Shown in pieces: positions 47,618 to 61,876 of a stretch of DNA of 64,000 nt (its first letter is position 1; every line of letters begins with the position of its first letter). The position numbers and the translations under genes are program-made. Below the pieces are notes generated by a model, which was given only the letters and a program-made list of their open reading frames with translations, was not told where the DNA came from and did no database searches. The stretch covers positions 327,501-391,500 of the forward strand of contig NC_050726.1 in NCBI RefSeq assembly GCF_013402915.1, in the 5' to 3' direction. Origin of the DNA: Zygotorulaspora mrakii. Taxonomy: Eukaryota > Ascomycota > Saccharomycetes > Saccharomycetales > Saccharomycetaceae.

Positions 47618-48937
47618 TTATTTCATGCCTTTATTTTTGATCTTTTTGCGCTGCCTATATTTTTCATTCACCTCTTCGGCTGTATCCATCACTTTTCTAT
47701 CCAGCATTTTTTCATATTTAGCAATTACCTTACCTTTTCCGTCTCCTATGTTCACTATTGTCTTACCTTTCAAGTCCGCTCCCAAAGATGCGTCGACAGA
47801 TAAAACACTTTTGAAGATTTTAGCTATTTCGGCCTTCATTTGATATTTGGAAGTCAGTGCACTTGCAGCTTTTCCATATTTAACAGCTTTATAGTCATTC
47901 AAATCAGTTCTGATCCAATCCATATTTTCAAAGCTGCAATCGTAAAGAATAAGTGGTATTTCGCTGGCCATGTCGTATATAGGCTTTCTTGGTGTCTGAT
48001 CCACAGTCAGCATTTCAATAATCAACTTTGGCTCTTCAAGTCCTTGACCGATTAAAAACAAGATTGCAATCATACAACGAACCTGGTGCCACAAAAATGC
48101 CGAACCAACCAAATCGAAGTAATAGAAATCATCAGATAACTGTGATATCTTCGAACTCATAACTGTTCTTAGATAATTAGTTATTTGCTTGGAGCCATCT
48201 AATTTACAGAAATTTCTAAAATCATTTTCACCAAGATACAGTTTAGCTGCTTCTTCCATTTTGGGAATATCTAATCCTTCCTTTTGAAAAAAATAGCGGT
48301 AATGACGATGCTGGCAACTAAATCTTGCATCAAAGCCGCTAGGTGGTCTCAAACAGACTGCAGAAATCCTTATATCATCTGGTAGCAGTTGGTTAAGAAT
48401 ATGTACGTATTGTATCTCATCGGAATCATATTGAGGGTCAGCTTGTTGTTCATTTGTGAGGTTTGATCTTATATTTAACGAGATTACTTGATTCATGGCG
48501 CTGACGCCCTTATCTGTTCTTCCACATCGACTAAACTTATACTCATTCGGACTGACTGGCGGAACTAACTTGCATTTATTTAGTGCATCAATGATAGTGC
48601 CTTCTACTGTAGGCAGTGGGGTAGGCTCCTTTTGTACAGCCAAACCGTTGTAATTCCATCCGAGATACGCAAATTTCAGCGCAATGAATCTGACGTTGTG
48701 CTTTGAAAAATCAAACTCCTTTACTTTTTTCTGCTTGTTAGCTTTTTTTGATTCTTTGTCTGGTAGAGCTAATCTTCGTTTCCTTTCACGGAGTTCACTG
48801 TTTTCCAGCTGCAACACTCTTGCAATTAGCTGTTCCTTCGTCCAATTTAAGTATTTATCCTTCTCCGAAGCAAGCATTTTACCTCCTTTCAAGCTAAAAC
48901 TATTACGTATTGCAAAGAGTCTTTGCCATAAGCTCAT
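47618..48937 (-). CDS. DEG1: tRNA pseudouridine synthase Deg1 (Pus3)
   Basis: Orthologue of Deg1/Pus3 (YFL001W, 442 residues), which makes pseudouridine 38 and 39 in many tRNAs. The start is the ATG at 48937 (439 residues); the frame adds only one TTG codon upstream. TruA-family features: FDFSKHNVRFIALKFAYLGWNYNGLAVQ-like start of the catalytic domain, FSRCGRTDKGVSAMNQVISL with the catalytic Asp near residue 142, GFDARFSCQHRHYRYFF and GSAFLWHQVRCM. The basic tail ends KIKNKGMK. DEG1 is the gene left of CEN6 in S. cerevisiae. Confidence 0.97.
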   Translation of the reverse strand: MSLWQRLFAIRNSFSLKGGKMLASEKDKYLNWTKEQLIARVLQLENSELRERKRRLALPDKESKKANKQKKVKEFDFSKHNVRFIALKFAYLGWNYNGLAVQKEPTPLPTVEGTIIDALNKCKLVPPVSPNEYKFSRCGRTDKGVSAMNQVISLNIRSNLTNEQQADPQYDSDEIQYVHILNQLLPDDIRISAVCLRPPSGFDARFSCQHRHYRYFFQKEGLDIPKMEEAAKLYLGENDFRNFCKLDGSKQITNYLRTVMSSKISQLSDDFYYFDLVGSAFLWHQVRCMIAILFLIGQGLEEPKLIIEMLTVDQTPRKPIYDMASEIPLILYDCSFENMDWIRTDLNDYKAVKYGKAASALTSKYQMKAEIAKIFKSVLSVDASLGADLKGKTIVNIGDGKGKVIAKYEKMLDRKVMDTAEEVNEKYRQRKKIKNKGMK

Positions 48938-49393
48938 CAACTATCACGAATTGAATGCAATCAGTGCTGGAATGCTTTTTGTAAGGACCTGTTCATCTCA
49001 TTGACGAAGAAGTGCACTTTTTTTTCCTCGAGAACACAGAGAAGAAAAGTTGTGAAAGATGAAAAAAACAAGGTTTAAACGCAAACTGGAATTTAATCTT
49101 CAGCAAAACACTTTGCCGTTAGACGATTCATGAGATAAGAAATCCAATCAGAGTCAACTGTAGGCACTTATAATCAACTGTACTTTATTCTCCAGAAATG
49201 CTGAAATACAGAAATCATTCGTATGAAAGAATCTGGATTTTTTTCAGGTCTTTTTTTCATCTCATCTCATCTCATCTATCTCATCTCATCTCATCTGTTT
49301 ACGTAGTTTACTTCATTGCGGTAAATACATATAGTGTGCATCTATTCTTACGGTAAAGAAGGATTTTCAACCAAACAGGCTGGCCCAATAGTA
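48938..49393. other. DEG1-SPB4 divergent promoter region
   Basis: About 455 bp. Its striking part is a TCATC-rich repeat close to SPB4 (49257-49296, separate entry). The rest is AT-rich promoter-like sequence. Confidence 0.6.
49257..49296. promoter_or_regulatory. Pentamer CTCAT array with six PAC-type cores
   Basis: Tandem CTCAT units interrupted by one CTAT give six CTCATC (GATGAG) cores about 100-135 bp upstream of the SPB4 ATG. GATGAG is the core of the PAC element of ribosome-biogenesis genes, and Spb4 is a 60S assembly helicase. Confidence 0.55.
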
Positions 49394-51199
49394 ATGTCAG
49401 AATCTCTATCGTGGGATAATATAGACTACCCGTTGCAGCCGTGGATGAAAAATGCCATAGAAGTTATGGGGTTTGATACCATGACACCGGTTCAGGCATC
49501 GACAGTGCCATTGTTCGCAAGAAATAAAGACGTCGTCGTGGAATCTGTGACAGGATCAGGGAAAACCGTAGCTTTCGTGATTCCTATAATAGAAAAGATC
49601 ATCGCCGAGGAAGCAAACACCTCAAAGTTTAAGAAGGGAAATTTTCATTCTTTGGTCATCGCTCCTACAAGAGAGCTTTCAACACAAATAAATGATGTTT
49701 TTCATACTTTTTTCCAGCATTATCCTGAAGACCAGCCACCAATAAAATGCCAGCTTCTGGTTGGCACGCATCAAAAGTCTGTTAGGGACGATGTTGCGAC
49801 GTTTTTGGAAGATAAGCCACAAATACTTGTCGGTACGCCTGGCAGGGTCCTGGATTTTTTACAATTCCCAAGCGTCAAAACTTCTTCGTGTGGTATGCTT
49901 GTTCTCGATGAAGCTGATAGGTTGCTGGATATGAGTTTCATGGGTGATGTTCAGAGAATTTTGAACTTACTGCCGAAGCAAAGGAGGACAGGATTGTTCT
50001 CTGCTACAATTAGTAGTATTGGTGATCTTATTTTTAAAACGGGGCTGAGAAACCCGGTGAAAGTGACGGTGAAATCAAAAAATGCAAGCCCTTCTTCTCT
50101 AGGCTTGTATTATACGCTAGTTGAACCTCAGGAGAAGTTACAGCAATTTTTGAACATAATGAATAACTATAAATTTAAAAAGTGCATAGCATATTTTCCC
50201 ACATGCATCTCAGTGACTTATTTCTATGCTTTTCTAAAGTATATCCAAAATGAGACTAGCCATCTTGACAGTGAAGTAGAATTATATTCATTGCATGGGA
50301 AGCTTCAAACAACTTCAAGACTGAAAACACTGGAGAAATTTACTGAAACACTTGGAAAATCTGTTTTATTGACCACCGATGTAGCTGCAAGAGGTCTGGA
50401 CATATCTGAAGTCGATTTAGTTCTGCAACTGGATCCTCCCACGGACACCAGCGTTTTCTTGCATAGGTGCGGCAGGACTGGAAGAGCCAACAGAGTTGGT
50501 AAAGCTATAGCATTTTTGAATGTTGGTAGGGAGGAAGATTATATTCCATTTTTAGAAGTTAAGGATATTCACATTGAAGAAATGAGCCTTAAAAGAGATG
50601 GAATTCCTAGGGAAGACTTTTATTGCGTATTCAAAAATTGGTTATTAAAAGATAGAGCAAGATTTGATTTGGGAGTGAGATCTTTTGTTGCTTATATTAA
50701 GCATTATTCAAACCACTCAGCAAGCTCAATTTTTAGACTTCAATCGCTTGATTACGTTGGTTTAGCAAAGCTCTATGGATTATTCCGTCTGCCCAAAATG
50801 CCAGAAATTACCAAACATTTCAAAGACAATAGCGTCAAAGACGGCTGGATAACTGAAGATCGTGTGGATTTAGATAATTTTGCCTATAAAGATAAGAAAA
50901 AGGAATCTGTAAGACAATCGGAGTTGAGGAACATACAAAAGATACACGATAAGAAAAAATTGAAGTTCGAATTGAAGAAGAAGAATATGGCATGGTCTGA
51001 TAAAGCAGAGACGAAAGAGTCAAAACTCGAAAGAAAAGCAAAATTGGCTCTGAAAAGAAAAGCTCTGGAAGAACAGATACAAAAGGATCAAGAAAACGTC
51101 GAAAACGAAGTGGAGCAAGATTGGAAAAGTGTGATATTGCAAAACAAGAAAAGAAAAGGAAATTCTAGCGGTATACAAGGCAGCTTTGATGATTTATAG
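49394..51199 (+). CDS. SPB4: DEAD-box RNA helicase Spb4
   Basis: Orthologue of Spb4 (YFL002C, 606 residues), an ATP-dependent RNA helicase for 60S subunit maturation and 27S rRNA processing. The start is the ATG at 49394 (MSESLSWDN matches yeast MSKSLEWDN), giving 601 residues; upstream codons in frame (from 49334) have no match. Motifs: Q region [12 protein letters not shown], Walker A VTGSGKT near residues 52-58, [13 protein letters not shown] at about 172-175, SAT in GLFSATIS, and [15 protein letters not shown]. The tail has the Spb4-type [23 protein letters not shown] and ends IQGSFDDL. Confidence 0.97.
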   Translation: MSESLSWDNIDYPLQPWMKNAIEVMGFDTMTPVQASTVPLFARNKDVVVESVTGSGKTVAFVIPIIEKIIAEEANTSKFKKGNFHSLVIAPTRELSTQINDVFHTFFQHYPEDQPPIKCQLLVGTHQKSVRDDVATFLEDKPQILVGTPGRVLDFLQFPSVKTSSCGMLVLDEADRLLDMSFMGDVQRILNLLPKQRRTGLFSATISSIGDLIFKTGLRNPVKVTVKSKNASPSSLGLYYTLVEPQEKLQQFLNIMNNYKFKKCIAYFPTCISVTYFYAFLKYIQNETSHLDSEVELYSLHGKLQTTSRLKTLEKFTETLGKSVLLTTDVAARGLDISEVDLVLQLDPPTDTSVFLHRCGRTGRANRVGKAIAFLNVGREEDYIPFLEVKDIHIEEMSLKRDGIPREDFYCVFKNWLLKDRARFDLGVRSFVAYIKHYSNHSASSIFRLQSLDYVGLAKLYGLFRLPKMPEITKHFKDNSVKDGWITEDRVDLDNFAYKDKKKESVRQSELRNIQKIHDKKKLKFELKKKNMAWSDKAETKESKLERKAKLALKRKALEEQIQKDQENVENEVEQDWKSVILQNKKRKGNSSGIQGSFDDL

Positions 51200-51217
51200 A
51201 GAAGAGTAAGAATGTTC

Positions 51218-52567
51218 CTATAGTTTGTAAGCACCACTCTCGATATTAAATGCATCGTATTTGAATGTGTCATTGATAGGAAGATATTGATGGGTCACAA
51301 TTTTGATCATCTCCTGAGAAATGAGGCCTGCCATAAATGCGTCGTTTGGATAGCAATATCCTATTGGCGCAGTGTTAGCCATAAGCGAATCTGACCCCTG
51401 ACACTCATAAAGAGAATCGAGTGCTGTGGTTGTTGGTGATAAACAACTAATGAAACCCAAATTGTTGCAAAAGCTTTCTACAAGAGTATCAGGTACTCTA
51501 TCTCCAAGCAGTTTATAGACAATTTCTTTAAACGCTTTCAAGTCGTGTAGTTTTTTATCATCATAAATAGATTTCAGGGCTCCATAGTGTGCTGACCCTG
51601 ATTCCATGTCAGGAAATTCTCCACTCAATGGTATATCACCAAATCGTTTGATATACTTCTCAAGACAGTACAATAACGCGGCCATTTGCTTGTTAAAGTC
51701 GCTATACCACCGCTTTTTTAGATCAATGGACAAATAATGTTTGCATTGATCAAGTAAATCAAGCGTACCTTGTAATTTGTGATCGACTATTTTTGTCGCC
51801 AAATGGGCGAATCTTTTAGCTTCGATCACATTCAGGTCTATGTTTTTTGGTACCTTCATTGAGTCCAGATATAAATCGATTTTTTCCTGGAGCTCTTTTG
51901 AGCTTTTCGGTTTCTCAAGGCACCATTCCAACACTTTGAAAATGATAACTGGATAGGGTAGCTTTGAGAATTCCTCACTGGACAACGTGGGCGGCTCAAT
52001 GGAATCTATAAACCGCCGCAGCTCATACCATGGATTGTTGAAACGGAACACCGGTAGCATGTGCTCCAATCGCGTGTTTATAACAAAATGTGGTTCGGTC
52101 AGAGCTAGGTGATAGTAACTGAATCTCCCCGTTGTGAGCATGACTAGAGATGGAGGGAAATTGACATATTTTGCCTCTGATTTGAAACGCTCCCAGGCCG
52201 TGAATTGTTTCCACCCCAGATCCAACTCTAATATGACAGAAAACGCCGACCAGTCAACAGAAGCCTTCGCGTCATCCCAATCTATTTGCCTTTTTTTTCC
52301 ATCGCCTGTAGGATTCAGACCCTTTATACCAAAGAGCGCCTTCTCGTCGAAGAAAGCGAGGGGGTCTTCTTTCCTCGTGCCAGCCCCCTCACCACTATCC
52401 ATAGACACTATGGTGATCTGCAGAACTCCCAATAGTAAAACATTTTTCAGCACTTCGTGTATTAAATTTGTGGGATAACACGGTGTCAGTATACCAATGT
52501 GCGCATTTTTCAGCTTTTCCTGACCATCATTCCCCCATAGTCTCAGCTGTCTATCATATCTGTCCAT
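51218..52567 (-). CDS. ULA1: Rub1/NEDD8 E1 subunit Ula1
   Basis: Orthologue of Ula1 (YPL003W, 462 residues), the APPBP1-like half of the E1 that activates Rub1 with Uba3. Like the family it is a ThiF/E1 fold without a catalytic Cys. I place the start at the ATG at 52567, where MDRYDRQLRLWG matches the yeast start MERYDRQLRLWG (449 residues). An in-frame ATG at 52639 would add 24 residues and cannot be excluded. Other matches: ETHFVLQ-like EPHFVINTRLEH, NPWYELRRFIDS, FPDMESGSAHYGALK and the tail AGLISQEMIKIVTHQYLPINDTF. It converges with SPB4 with an 18-bp gap. Confidence 0.92.
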   Translation of the reverse strand: MDRYDRQLRLWGNDGQEKLKNAHIGILTPCYPTNLIHEVLKNVLLLGVLQITIVSMDSGEGAGTRKEDPLAFFDEKALFGIKGLNPTGDGKKRQIDWDDAKASVDWSAFSVILELDLGWKQFTAWERFKSEAKYVNFPPSLVMLTTGRFSYYHLALTEPHFVINTRLEHMLPVFRFNNPWYELRRFIDSIEPPTLSSEEFSKLPYPVIIFKVLEWCLEKPKSSKELQEKIDLYLDSMKVPKNIDLNVIEAKRFAHLATKIVDHKLQGTLDLLDQCKHYLSIDLKKRWYSDFNKQMAALLYCLEKYIKRFGDIPLSGEFPDMESGSAHYGALKSIYDDKKLHDLKAFKEIVYKLLGDRVPDTLVESFCNNLGFISCLSPTTTALDSLYECQGSDSLMANTAPIGYCYPNDAFMAGLISQEMIKIVTHQYLPINDTFKYDAFNIESGAYKL

Positions 52568-53187
52568 TTCAGAGACCAACGTGAGACCGAACTGTTTCAT
52601 CACATTTGTAAATTCCCTATCACTATGCACTTTCAGCATAATTCAAGTTTTTTGACATATTCATAGAGCTTTTTTGCAAGCCAGGTATCCTTTCACGTGC
52701 AATTCTATTATTTATCCTAATGAGGAAATGATGTTCTAAATTCAAAAAAAGGCAAAAGGGGACAAAAATTGTTCTATGATCCAAAAAAGGAATATTGTAA
52801 ATAAAGGTAAGTCCGTTTCGGGTTGACAACGAGCAGCAAATCTTTCTTTACTGGTCAGGTTTGATACGTTGAAAAAAGTCATTGCAGCGTTTTCGGAGGG
52901 GGTGGGAGGGGCGCTTCGTGGATTTCTCTGGGCGCCTTTAAATTACAGCTTCAAAAGGGTCAATAGCGATAAAATGCAGTACAGCTCAGAGGAAAAGGGA
53001 AGGGAGACGACGTATGCAACAGCAACAGCAATGTGTAAGAACCCAGCTATTCGCCGTGAAAAAGAGGGGGGCATTGTGCGGGCTGCTATATATAAGGCAA
53101 GATGTTGCCAAATTTCCTTGCAAGGACCTACAACTTCTCGTGTCAACCGGAAGTAAAGTTTGCAGAGTACAGCTTTGAACTGCAAAA
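52568..53187. other. ULA1-LSP1 divergent promoter region
   Basis: About 620 bp. It contains several AGGGG-type motifs (stress response elements), including a cluster in GGAGGGGGTGGGAGGGGC at about 52896-52913 and one near 53063. This suggests Msn2/4-type control of LSP1. No ORF is supported. Confidence 0.5.
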
Positions 53188-54135
53188 ATGCACAGAACTT
53201 ATTCTTTGAGAAATTCGAGAGCACCAACTGCGTCTCAATTACAATCTCCACCACCACCACCATCAACCACTAAATCTAAATTTTTTGGTAAAGCGTCTGT
53301 TGCGACCTCCTTTAGAAAGAATGCTGCTGGTAATTTTGGCCCTGAATTAGCCCGGAAGCTATCACAGTTGGTGACCACAGAAAAGGGTGTTTTGAGATCA
53401 CTTGAAGTGGTTTCTAATGAGCGTCGCGCAGCTGCAAGGCAACTCTCTTTATGGGGTGCCGATAATGATGAGGACGTTTCGGACGTTACCGATAAGTTGG
53501 GTGTCTTGATTTACGAATTGGGTGAATTGCAAGACCAATTCATCGATAAGTACGATCAATATCGTATTACTTTGAAATCGGTCAGGAACATCGAAGCCTC
53601 AGTTCAACCTTCAAGAGACCGTAAGGAGAAGATCACCAATGAAATCGCTCACTTGAAGTACAAAGATCCTCAGTCTCCAAAGGTTCCCGTATTGGAGCAA
53701 GAGTTGGTTCGTGCCGAGGCTGAGTCTTTGGTGGCTGAAGCTCAGTTGTCTAATATTACGAGGGAAAAATTGAAAGCTGCCTTTAACTATCAGTTTGATT
53801 CTATCAGAGAGCTTGCTGAAAAATTCGCCTTAATTGCCGGCTATGGAAAAGCTCTGTTGGAGTTGCTAGATGATTCTCCATTAACGCCAGGCGAGGCAAG
53901 ACCAGCTTACGATGGTTATGAGGCTTCAAGACAAATTATCATAGATGCCGAGATTGCTCTGGAATCATGGACTTTGGAAGTCGCAGCTGTCAAGCCTACT
54001 TTATCCTTCCATCAAACTGTTGCTGACGTTTATGATGAGCTTGATGACGAAGATCAATGGGCAGGCGAACACGATGGTACTGAACCTGAAGTTGAAGAAG
54101 CCGAAGTTGTTGAAACTGTCGAACCTACTGCTTAG
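53188..54135 (+). CDS. LSP1: Eisosome BAR-domain protein (Lsp1/Pil1)
   Basis: Eisosome core component that shapes plasma-membrane furrows. It is called LSP1 by position (YPL004C, 341 residues), although the paralogue Pil1 is equally similar in sequence. It has 315 residues, mostly because of a shorter acidic tail. The N-terminus MHRTYSLRNSRAPTASQLQS and FFGKASVATSFRKNAAGNFGPELARKLSQL include the phosphorylated, membrane-binding segment. The BAR helices carry ERRAAARQLSLWGADND, ELGELQDQFIDKYDQYRITLKS and SFHQTVADVYDE. Confidence 0.95.
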   Translation: MHRTYSLRNSRAPTASQLQSPPPPPSTTKSKFFGKASVATSFRKNAAGNFGPELARKLSQLVTTEKGVLRSLEVVSNERRAAARQLSLWGADNDEDVSDVTDKLGVLIYELGELQDQFIDKYDQYRITLKSVRNIEASVQPSRDRKEKITNEIAHLKYKDPQSPKVPVLEQELVRAEAESLVAEAQLSNITREKLKAAFNYQFDSIRELAEKFALIAGYGKALLELLDDSPLTPGEARPAYDGYEASRQIIIDAEIALESWTLEVAAVKPTLSFHQTVADVYDELDDEDQWAGEHDGTEPEVEEAEVVETVEPTA

Positions 54136-54355
54136 AGGCTACTTTCTATTTGCTTTTCCTCAAGGGTCTTATTTCAAAAAAGCCTTAAAAAAGATTTTGA
54201 TCAAAAAATGAACTACTTTTAATTTCAGTATTGTGTATTATTTTTTATTCTCTTATTAATTCTTACAAAAAGAAAATATTCTTTTAACTATCTTTTTTAA
54301 TTAACTGTGTTTGAAGTATTTAATTAACCATTTGAAGAGAATATGCTTTCTTAAA

Positions 54356-56182
54356 TCATTTCGTTGCGTCTTTAGCTCTCTCGATAACATTTCTTTCCTC
54401 CAATTCGCTTTTTAACGAACCGTACCAATCCTTTGAATATGGAATTCTTTTATACATTGCGTTTTGAACCGCAATGAACCGTATTTTCTCACGAAACCGT
54501 TTTCTTTTCTCTGATTTTTCTAGATCTTTACTCACTGTGAAGTTCATCTGCTTTAAAGGCATGGGGATACATGAGAGGTATCGCAGAATTCTTCTTACTT
54601 CGGGCCCACTATTTTTCCAAATTTCCATCGTAAATCCATTAGGAATGGTTACCCAATTGATGGTAGCCAGTAAGCTATCTGCCCGTTCAAGATCCAGCTC
54701 AGTTACCAACCTCTTTTGCGCTACGCTGAACTCAATCATTGACTTACATCTCACTGTCCAGTAGCTCGTTCGATTTCCGCAACTCCAGCGAGCTCGTAGA
54801 CGCTTAAAGTACTCGAAAATGATGGGAAACTTTTTAGTATAACCATTTTTCGCCAGAGCTTTGAAGAGCATATCAAAGCTTTCAATATTCGGATATATCT
54901 GATATTGCGTTACACAAGTGTTGAAAGTTATGAGGGCCATATCAAGTCTGCCCTTGTCTGCGAAATATCTTACAAAAGAATTCAAAGTTGCAGCTCCTAG
55001 TTTAAAATCTTTTGTACGCTTTCTAAGTGTATGCTCCATGAAAATCCATGCAATGTCCGATCTTTCCTCACTCAAAAGATTATCAATACATAGATTGAAA
55101 AGCTTTTGGTCCAAGGGAATACGATGGTCACTTAGGAATTTAAGGTAGTCCTTCGATCCATAAGATCCATTTTTTAACACTGTATAAATAAAACGTTGAG
55201 TTATCGGTATGGATCTAAGTTCCATTTGTTCCACAAAAATCAGTCTTGAAATATCTTCGTTGAGAAAATTATAGCATGTTGTCCATGTTACAGTATCTGC
55301 CTTTATGTTTTCAGCTTTCATGCGCCGAAGATAAAATAGTATCTCATCATCAGGCGGCTTTGTTTTCCTTATGTGGGAGTTTTTTAAAATACTTCGTAAC
55401 ATCAAGTTGTATGTAGTGGTGTTTGAAGATATGCCCTCTATTTTCATCTGTACAAAAGTTTCACGACAACTCGCAAAGTCAAATTTTTCACTGTAAAAAT
55501 ATATGAGATCATTATAATTTTGAGTTGCTCTTAAATTCATTGTTTTGACATTGCCCGGATGCATGAGATTTCGTAAAAGTTTGGGAATGATACCGTTCAA
55601 TCGTGAGGAATTCTTGAATAAAAAATTTGTATGTGTCAACATCCCGATGTAATCCTGGAAAAGGTGCGAGTCGTTTTGAAAGCTTGGGATTTTGGGGACA
55701 TTTTCAATTGTATATTTCGGAAATATTCGTAAAATATCCTCAGATACTACTTGAATTGATCTTGGAGTGCAAGCAACTAAAGCGGCAAGCATATCACCGA
55801 TAAACTGATATGAGCTACTTATTATTATTTCCTGCGAATTTTTCGCTCCTTTTACATGCTTCCCCCAGTTGCTCATACGAGTTGCTTTATCAACTTCATA
55901 ATCGTCAGTTATTTCATGTCGAGTGAATGGATGAGATCGCAGCGGTGATAGGTATTCTTTAACAACTTTCTTTTGAAAACTGGAGCCCCTTCCCACCAAG
56001 GAAAGATTGCTCTTGACACACTCATTTACGGGAGCTTTTGAAGACCCAATTCTCTTGCTCTTGTCAACGCTCAATGGTCTTGCTTTTTCAAATGAGCTTA
56101 GCAAGATTTCCTCGTGCTGCAAACTAGGTGACTTAAGAACATGCTTAGTCAATGCCTGGCCTAGTTTTTCCAGGACATTCAT
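54356..56182 (-). CDS. AEP3: Mitochondrial PPR protein Aep3
   Basis: Orthologue of Aep3 (YPL005W, 606 residues), a mitochondrial inner-membrane pentatricopeptide protein that stabilises the ATP6/8 mRNA and affects translation initiation. It has 608 residues. Matches are VVKEYLSPL near residue 70, YNDLIYFYSEKFDFASCRETFVQMKIEGISSNTTTYNLMLR (a PPR unit), NSHIRKTKPPDDEILFYLRRM, VTWTTCYNFL and SFDMLFKALAKNGYTKKF. A basic N-terminus is consistent with mitochondrial import. Conservation with yeast is moderate, as usual for this fast-evolving family. Confidence 0.92.
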   Translation of the reverse strand: MNVLEKLGQALTKHVLKSPSLQHEEILLSSFEKARPLSVDKSKRIGSSKAPVNECVKSNLSLVGRGSSFQKKVVKEYLSPLRSHPFTRHEITDDYEVDKATRMSNWGKHVKGAKNSQEIIISSSYQFIGDMLAALVACTPRSIQVVSEDILRIFPKYTIENVPKIPSFQNDSHLFQDYIGMLTHTNFLFKNSSRLNGIIPKLLRNLMHPGNVKTMNLRATQNYNDLIYFYSEKFDFASCRETFVQMKIEGISSNTTTYNLMLRSILKNSHIRKTKPPDDEILFYLRRMKAENIKADTVTWTTCYNFLNEDISRLIFVEQMELRSIPITQRFIYTVLKNGSYGSKDYLKFLSDHRIPLDQKLFNLCIDNLLSEERSDIAWIFMEHTLRKRTKDFKLGAATLNSFVRYFADKGRLDMALITFNTCVTQYQIYPNIESFDMLFKALAKNGYTKKFPIIFEYFKRLRARWSCGNRTSYWTVRCKSMIEFSVAQKRLVTELDLERADSLLATINWVTIPNGFTMEIWKNSGPEVRRILRYLSCIPMPLKQMNFTVSKDLEKSEKRKRFREKIRFIAVQNAMYKRIPYSKDWYGSLKSELEERNVIERAKDATK

Positions 56183-56396
56183 ACGGTTGTTTCAGAAGGC
56201 TACGCACAAATATTCTCTAATCCAACAAATAAGTCATTTAACTTCATGCCGAGGTATACTCTCTCATCTCAACTTTTTTTATTTTAGATGGCGGCGGCGC
56301 GCATACATACTTTTAGTATTTAAAGAATTATGAATACTCGAATACCATAACTGAATCTCTGCCCGTTTTCGAACGATATATTTCTTCTTGGGCCTT

Positions 56397-59981
<3,585 letters not shown>

Positions 59982-60005
59982 TTAAGGGCTTACTTTTCAA
60001 AAGTA

Positions 60006-60030
60006 GCTTGCGCATGCGCGTGCGGCAAGC
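60006..60030. repeat. GC-rich imperfect inverted repeat between NCR1 and TFC8
   Basis: GCTTGCGCATGCGCG followed by TGCGGCAAGC has near-complementary ends in a 156-bp divergent promoter. It may bind a regulator; no known site is assigned. Confidence 0.4.
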
Positions 60031-60125
60031 CATGCAGGATATAATGAAAACAATGGAAGGATTATGAAAGAGAAACAGCCTTTACCATCTGATGAACTAC
60101 TGGCAAGTTTTGATCCTTGTGAGCT

Positions 60126-61865
60126 ATGAAATGCTTGAAGGATCTAAGTGTGAGTCGAAAGGAGTTGCAGGATTGGCAACGCAACTTGGTTTGGGGAAGA
60201 GATGGGACATTGTACATTACAAGCTATCCAGACATGTGTATTGGACAACCTATATATGAAAAAGAGGTGGATGGAAACAGCAAGAACCTATTCCATGTTA
60301 AGGATTGTGCTTTAGAATACGAGAATAAGTTTGAGTACGAGAGTGCGAGCACAAATTCCTTGTTAAATTCTCAGCCAATATCGTATGGAAGACTTATTCG
60401 ACCCTCACCTGTGAACAATTTACTAGCTGTTCTTACTAGTAATCTCAATGTAATTATATTTCGTGGACAGGAAATGGTTGTAAATTTAGATGAGGAAGCC
60501 AGGAACGTTTCAGAAAGATCTTACCACAGCCTCGCATGGGCTCCAGATGGAAGTTACATCGCTGTAGGGAACGAAACAGCAGAAATAATTGTGTTCGCGA
60601 TCAAAAGTGATGATGATGGGAATATGACATGCACTGTCAAAGCTAATATATGCCTCAAAGAATCAAAAGAAGGATGGGTTACGGACATTCATTGGAAAAA
60701 AAGTGTGATCGCGGCCTGTTTAGATGATAACTCAATATTCGTATCGAATATAGGTCAGAACTTTTTTGTTCAGCAAATAGAAACATCATCAAGATTTAAA
60801 ATTACTGATTTGTGCTTATTTGGGGACTATGTATTGGTTACAAACTCTTGCCAATTCAAAAAAATCGATTTGCGTTTGGGCGGTATTTCAAGTATTTCAC
60901 TTGGAATTGGTGATGAGTTTTATATCATTCCATTATCGGAAGATACTGACACAGTAATTTTGATATCGAATAAAACAAGTTGCAAAATTGATTTCAAAGA
61001 AAAGTTAAGCCTGACATCCGATGACACCATATCACCTATTTTAGAGCGAAAATTCAAAAAATGGAGCGCTCTTAGTAACGAATTTAACAAGTACGAAACA
61101 ACAATGCTTCTTTATGGATTATCACTATCACCCGATGGCTATTCAGTTGCTTTGATGTATTCCATGGAGAGAGTCTCGTTAAAATACAGAATTGCATCGG
61201 AATATCAATTCTTCGTTACTTTTGTACCCTTGAGTGATTCATGGGAAATATCTCAAAATGCAAGTGGTTTGGCATGGTACCAAACTTATCAAATATACGG
61301 ATGTACGTTGCCTTCAATGAAAAGGGAAAATAATGGGGAGATTAATTATAATGTGGGGATGCCGCTACGAAAATATGTGGCCTCATTTATGAATGATGGC
61401 AAAATGAACAGTCTGCGGTTTTTCAATTTTATCGAGGACGTTGCATCAATTCAACTGTTTCGAAGAGCAATATTCGATTATGCTGTTGAAAACAGCACAA
61501 AAATTACAAATTTATTAGATAAAGCCTTTGTACACTCGCTAGCAGTGCTGCTAGAGCTGGAAAGCCCTGTTGACGCGGAAGTCGTAGAAATGAAAAGTGA
61601 ATTCATTTCGGAGACCTTTGCTTTCGAGAAAAAAAATGGCCATCCGAATTCTATAGTTTCAGAACAAGGTCACCACTGGAGAAGATGTGCAGTCACACTA
61701 CTACCTATACTGACAACCAAGGTAAAAATTTGCTCTATAAGTAACCAAAGAATAATAGATATTAAAAGAGACAACTTAAATGATTATGGTTGGCTCACGA
61801 GAACTTTATTGGAAATGCTTAATGAAGAAAGTATATACAGTGGTACCATCATGACCACTGTTTAA
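60126..61865 (+). CDS. TFC8: TFIIIC subunit tau60 (Tfc8)
   Basis: Orthologue of Tfc8 (YPL007C, 588 residues), the WD-repeat tau60 subunit of RNA polymerase III factor TFIIIC that binds box B with tau91 and contacts TBP. It has 579 residues. Matches are MKCLKDLSVSRKELQDWQRNL-type start, WGRDGTLYITSYPDMCIGQP, NSLLNSQPISYGRL, KFKKWSALSNEFNKYETTMLLYGLSLSPDGYSVALMY and the C-terminal TTKVKICSISNQRIIDIKRDNLNDYGWLTRTLLE, a Zn-like region in the family. It converges with CHL1, 11 bp between stops. Confidence 0.95.
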   Translation: MKCLKDLSVSRKELQDWQRNLVWGRDGTLYITSYPDMCIGQPIYEKEVDGNSKNLFHVKDCALEYENKFEYESASTNSLLNSQPISYGRLIRPSPVNNLLAVLTSNLNVIIFRGQEMVVNLDEEARNVSERSYHSLAWAPDGSYIAVGNETAEIIVFAIKSDDDGNMTCTVKANICLKESKEGWVTDIHWKKSVIAACLDDNSIFVSNIGQNFFVQQIETSSRFKITDLCLFGDYVLVTNSCQFKKIDLRLGGISSISLGIGDEFYIIPLSEDTDTVILISNKTSCKIDFKEKLSLTSDDTISPILERKFKKWSALSNEFNKYETTMLLYGLSLSPDGYSVALMYSMERVSLKYRIASEYQFFVTFVPLSDSWEISQNASGLAWYQTYQIYGCTLPSMKRENNGEINYNVGMPLRKYVASFMNDGKMNSLRFFNFIEDVASIQLFRRAIFDYAVENSTKITNLLDKAFVHSLAVLLELESPVDAEVVEMKSEFISETFAFEKKNGHPNSIVSEQGHHWRRCAVTLLPILTTKVKICSISNQRIIDIKRDNLNDYGWLTRTLLEMLNEESIYSGTIMTTV

Positions 61866-61876
61866 AATAAATATAA

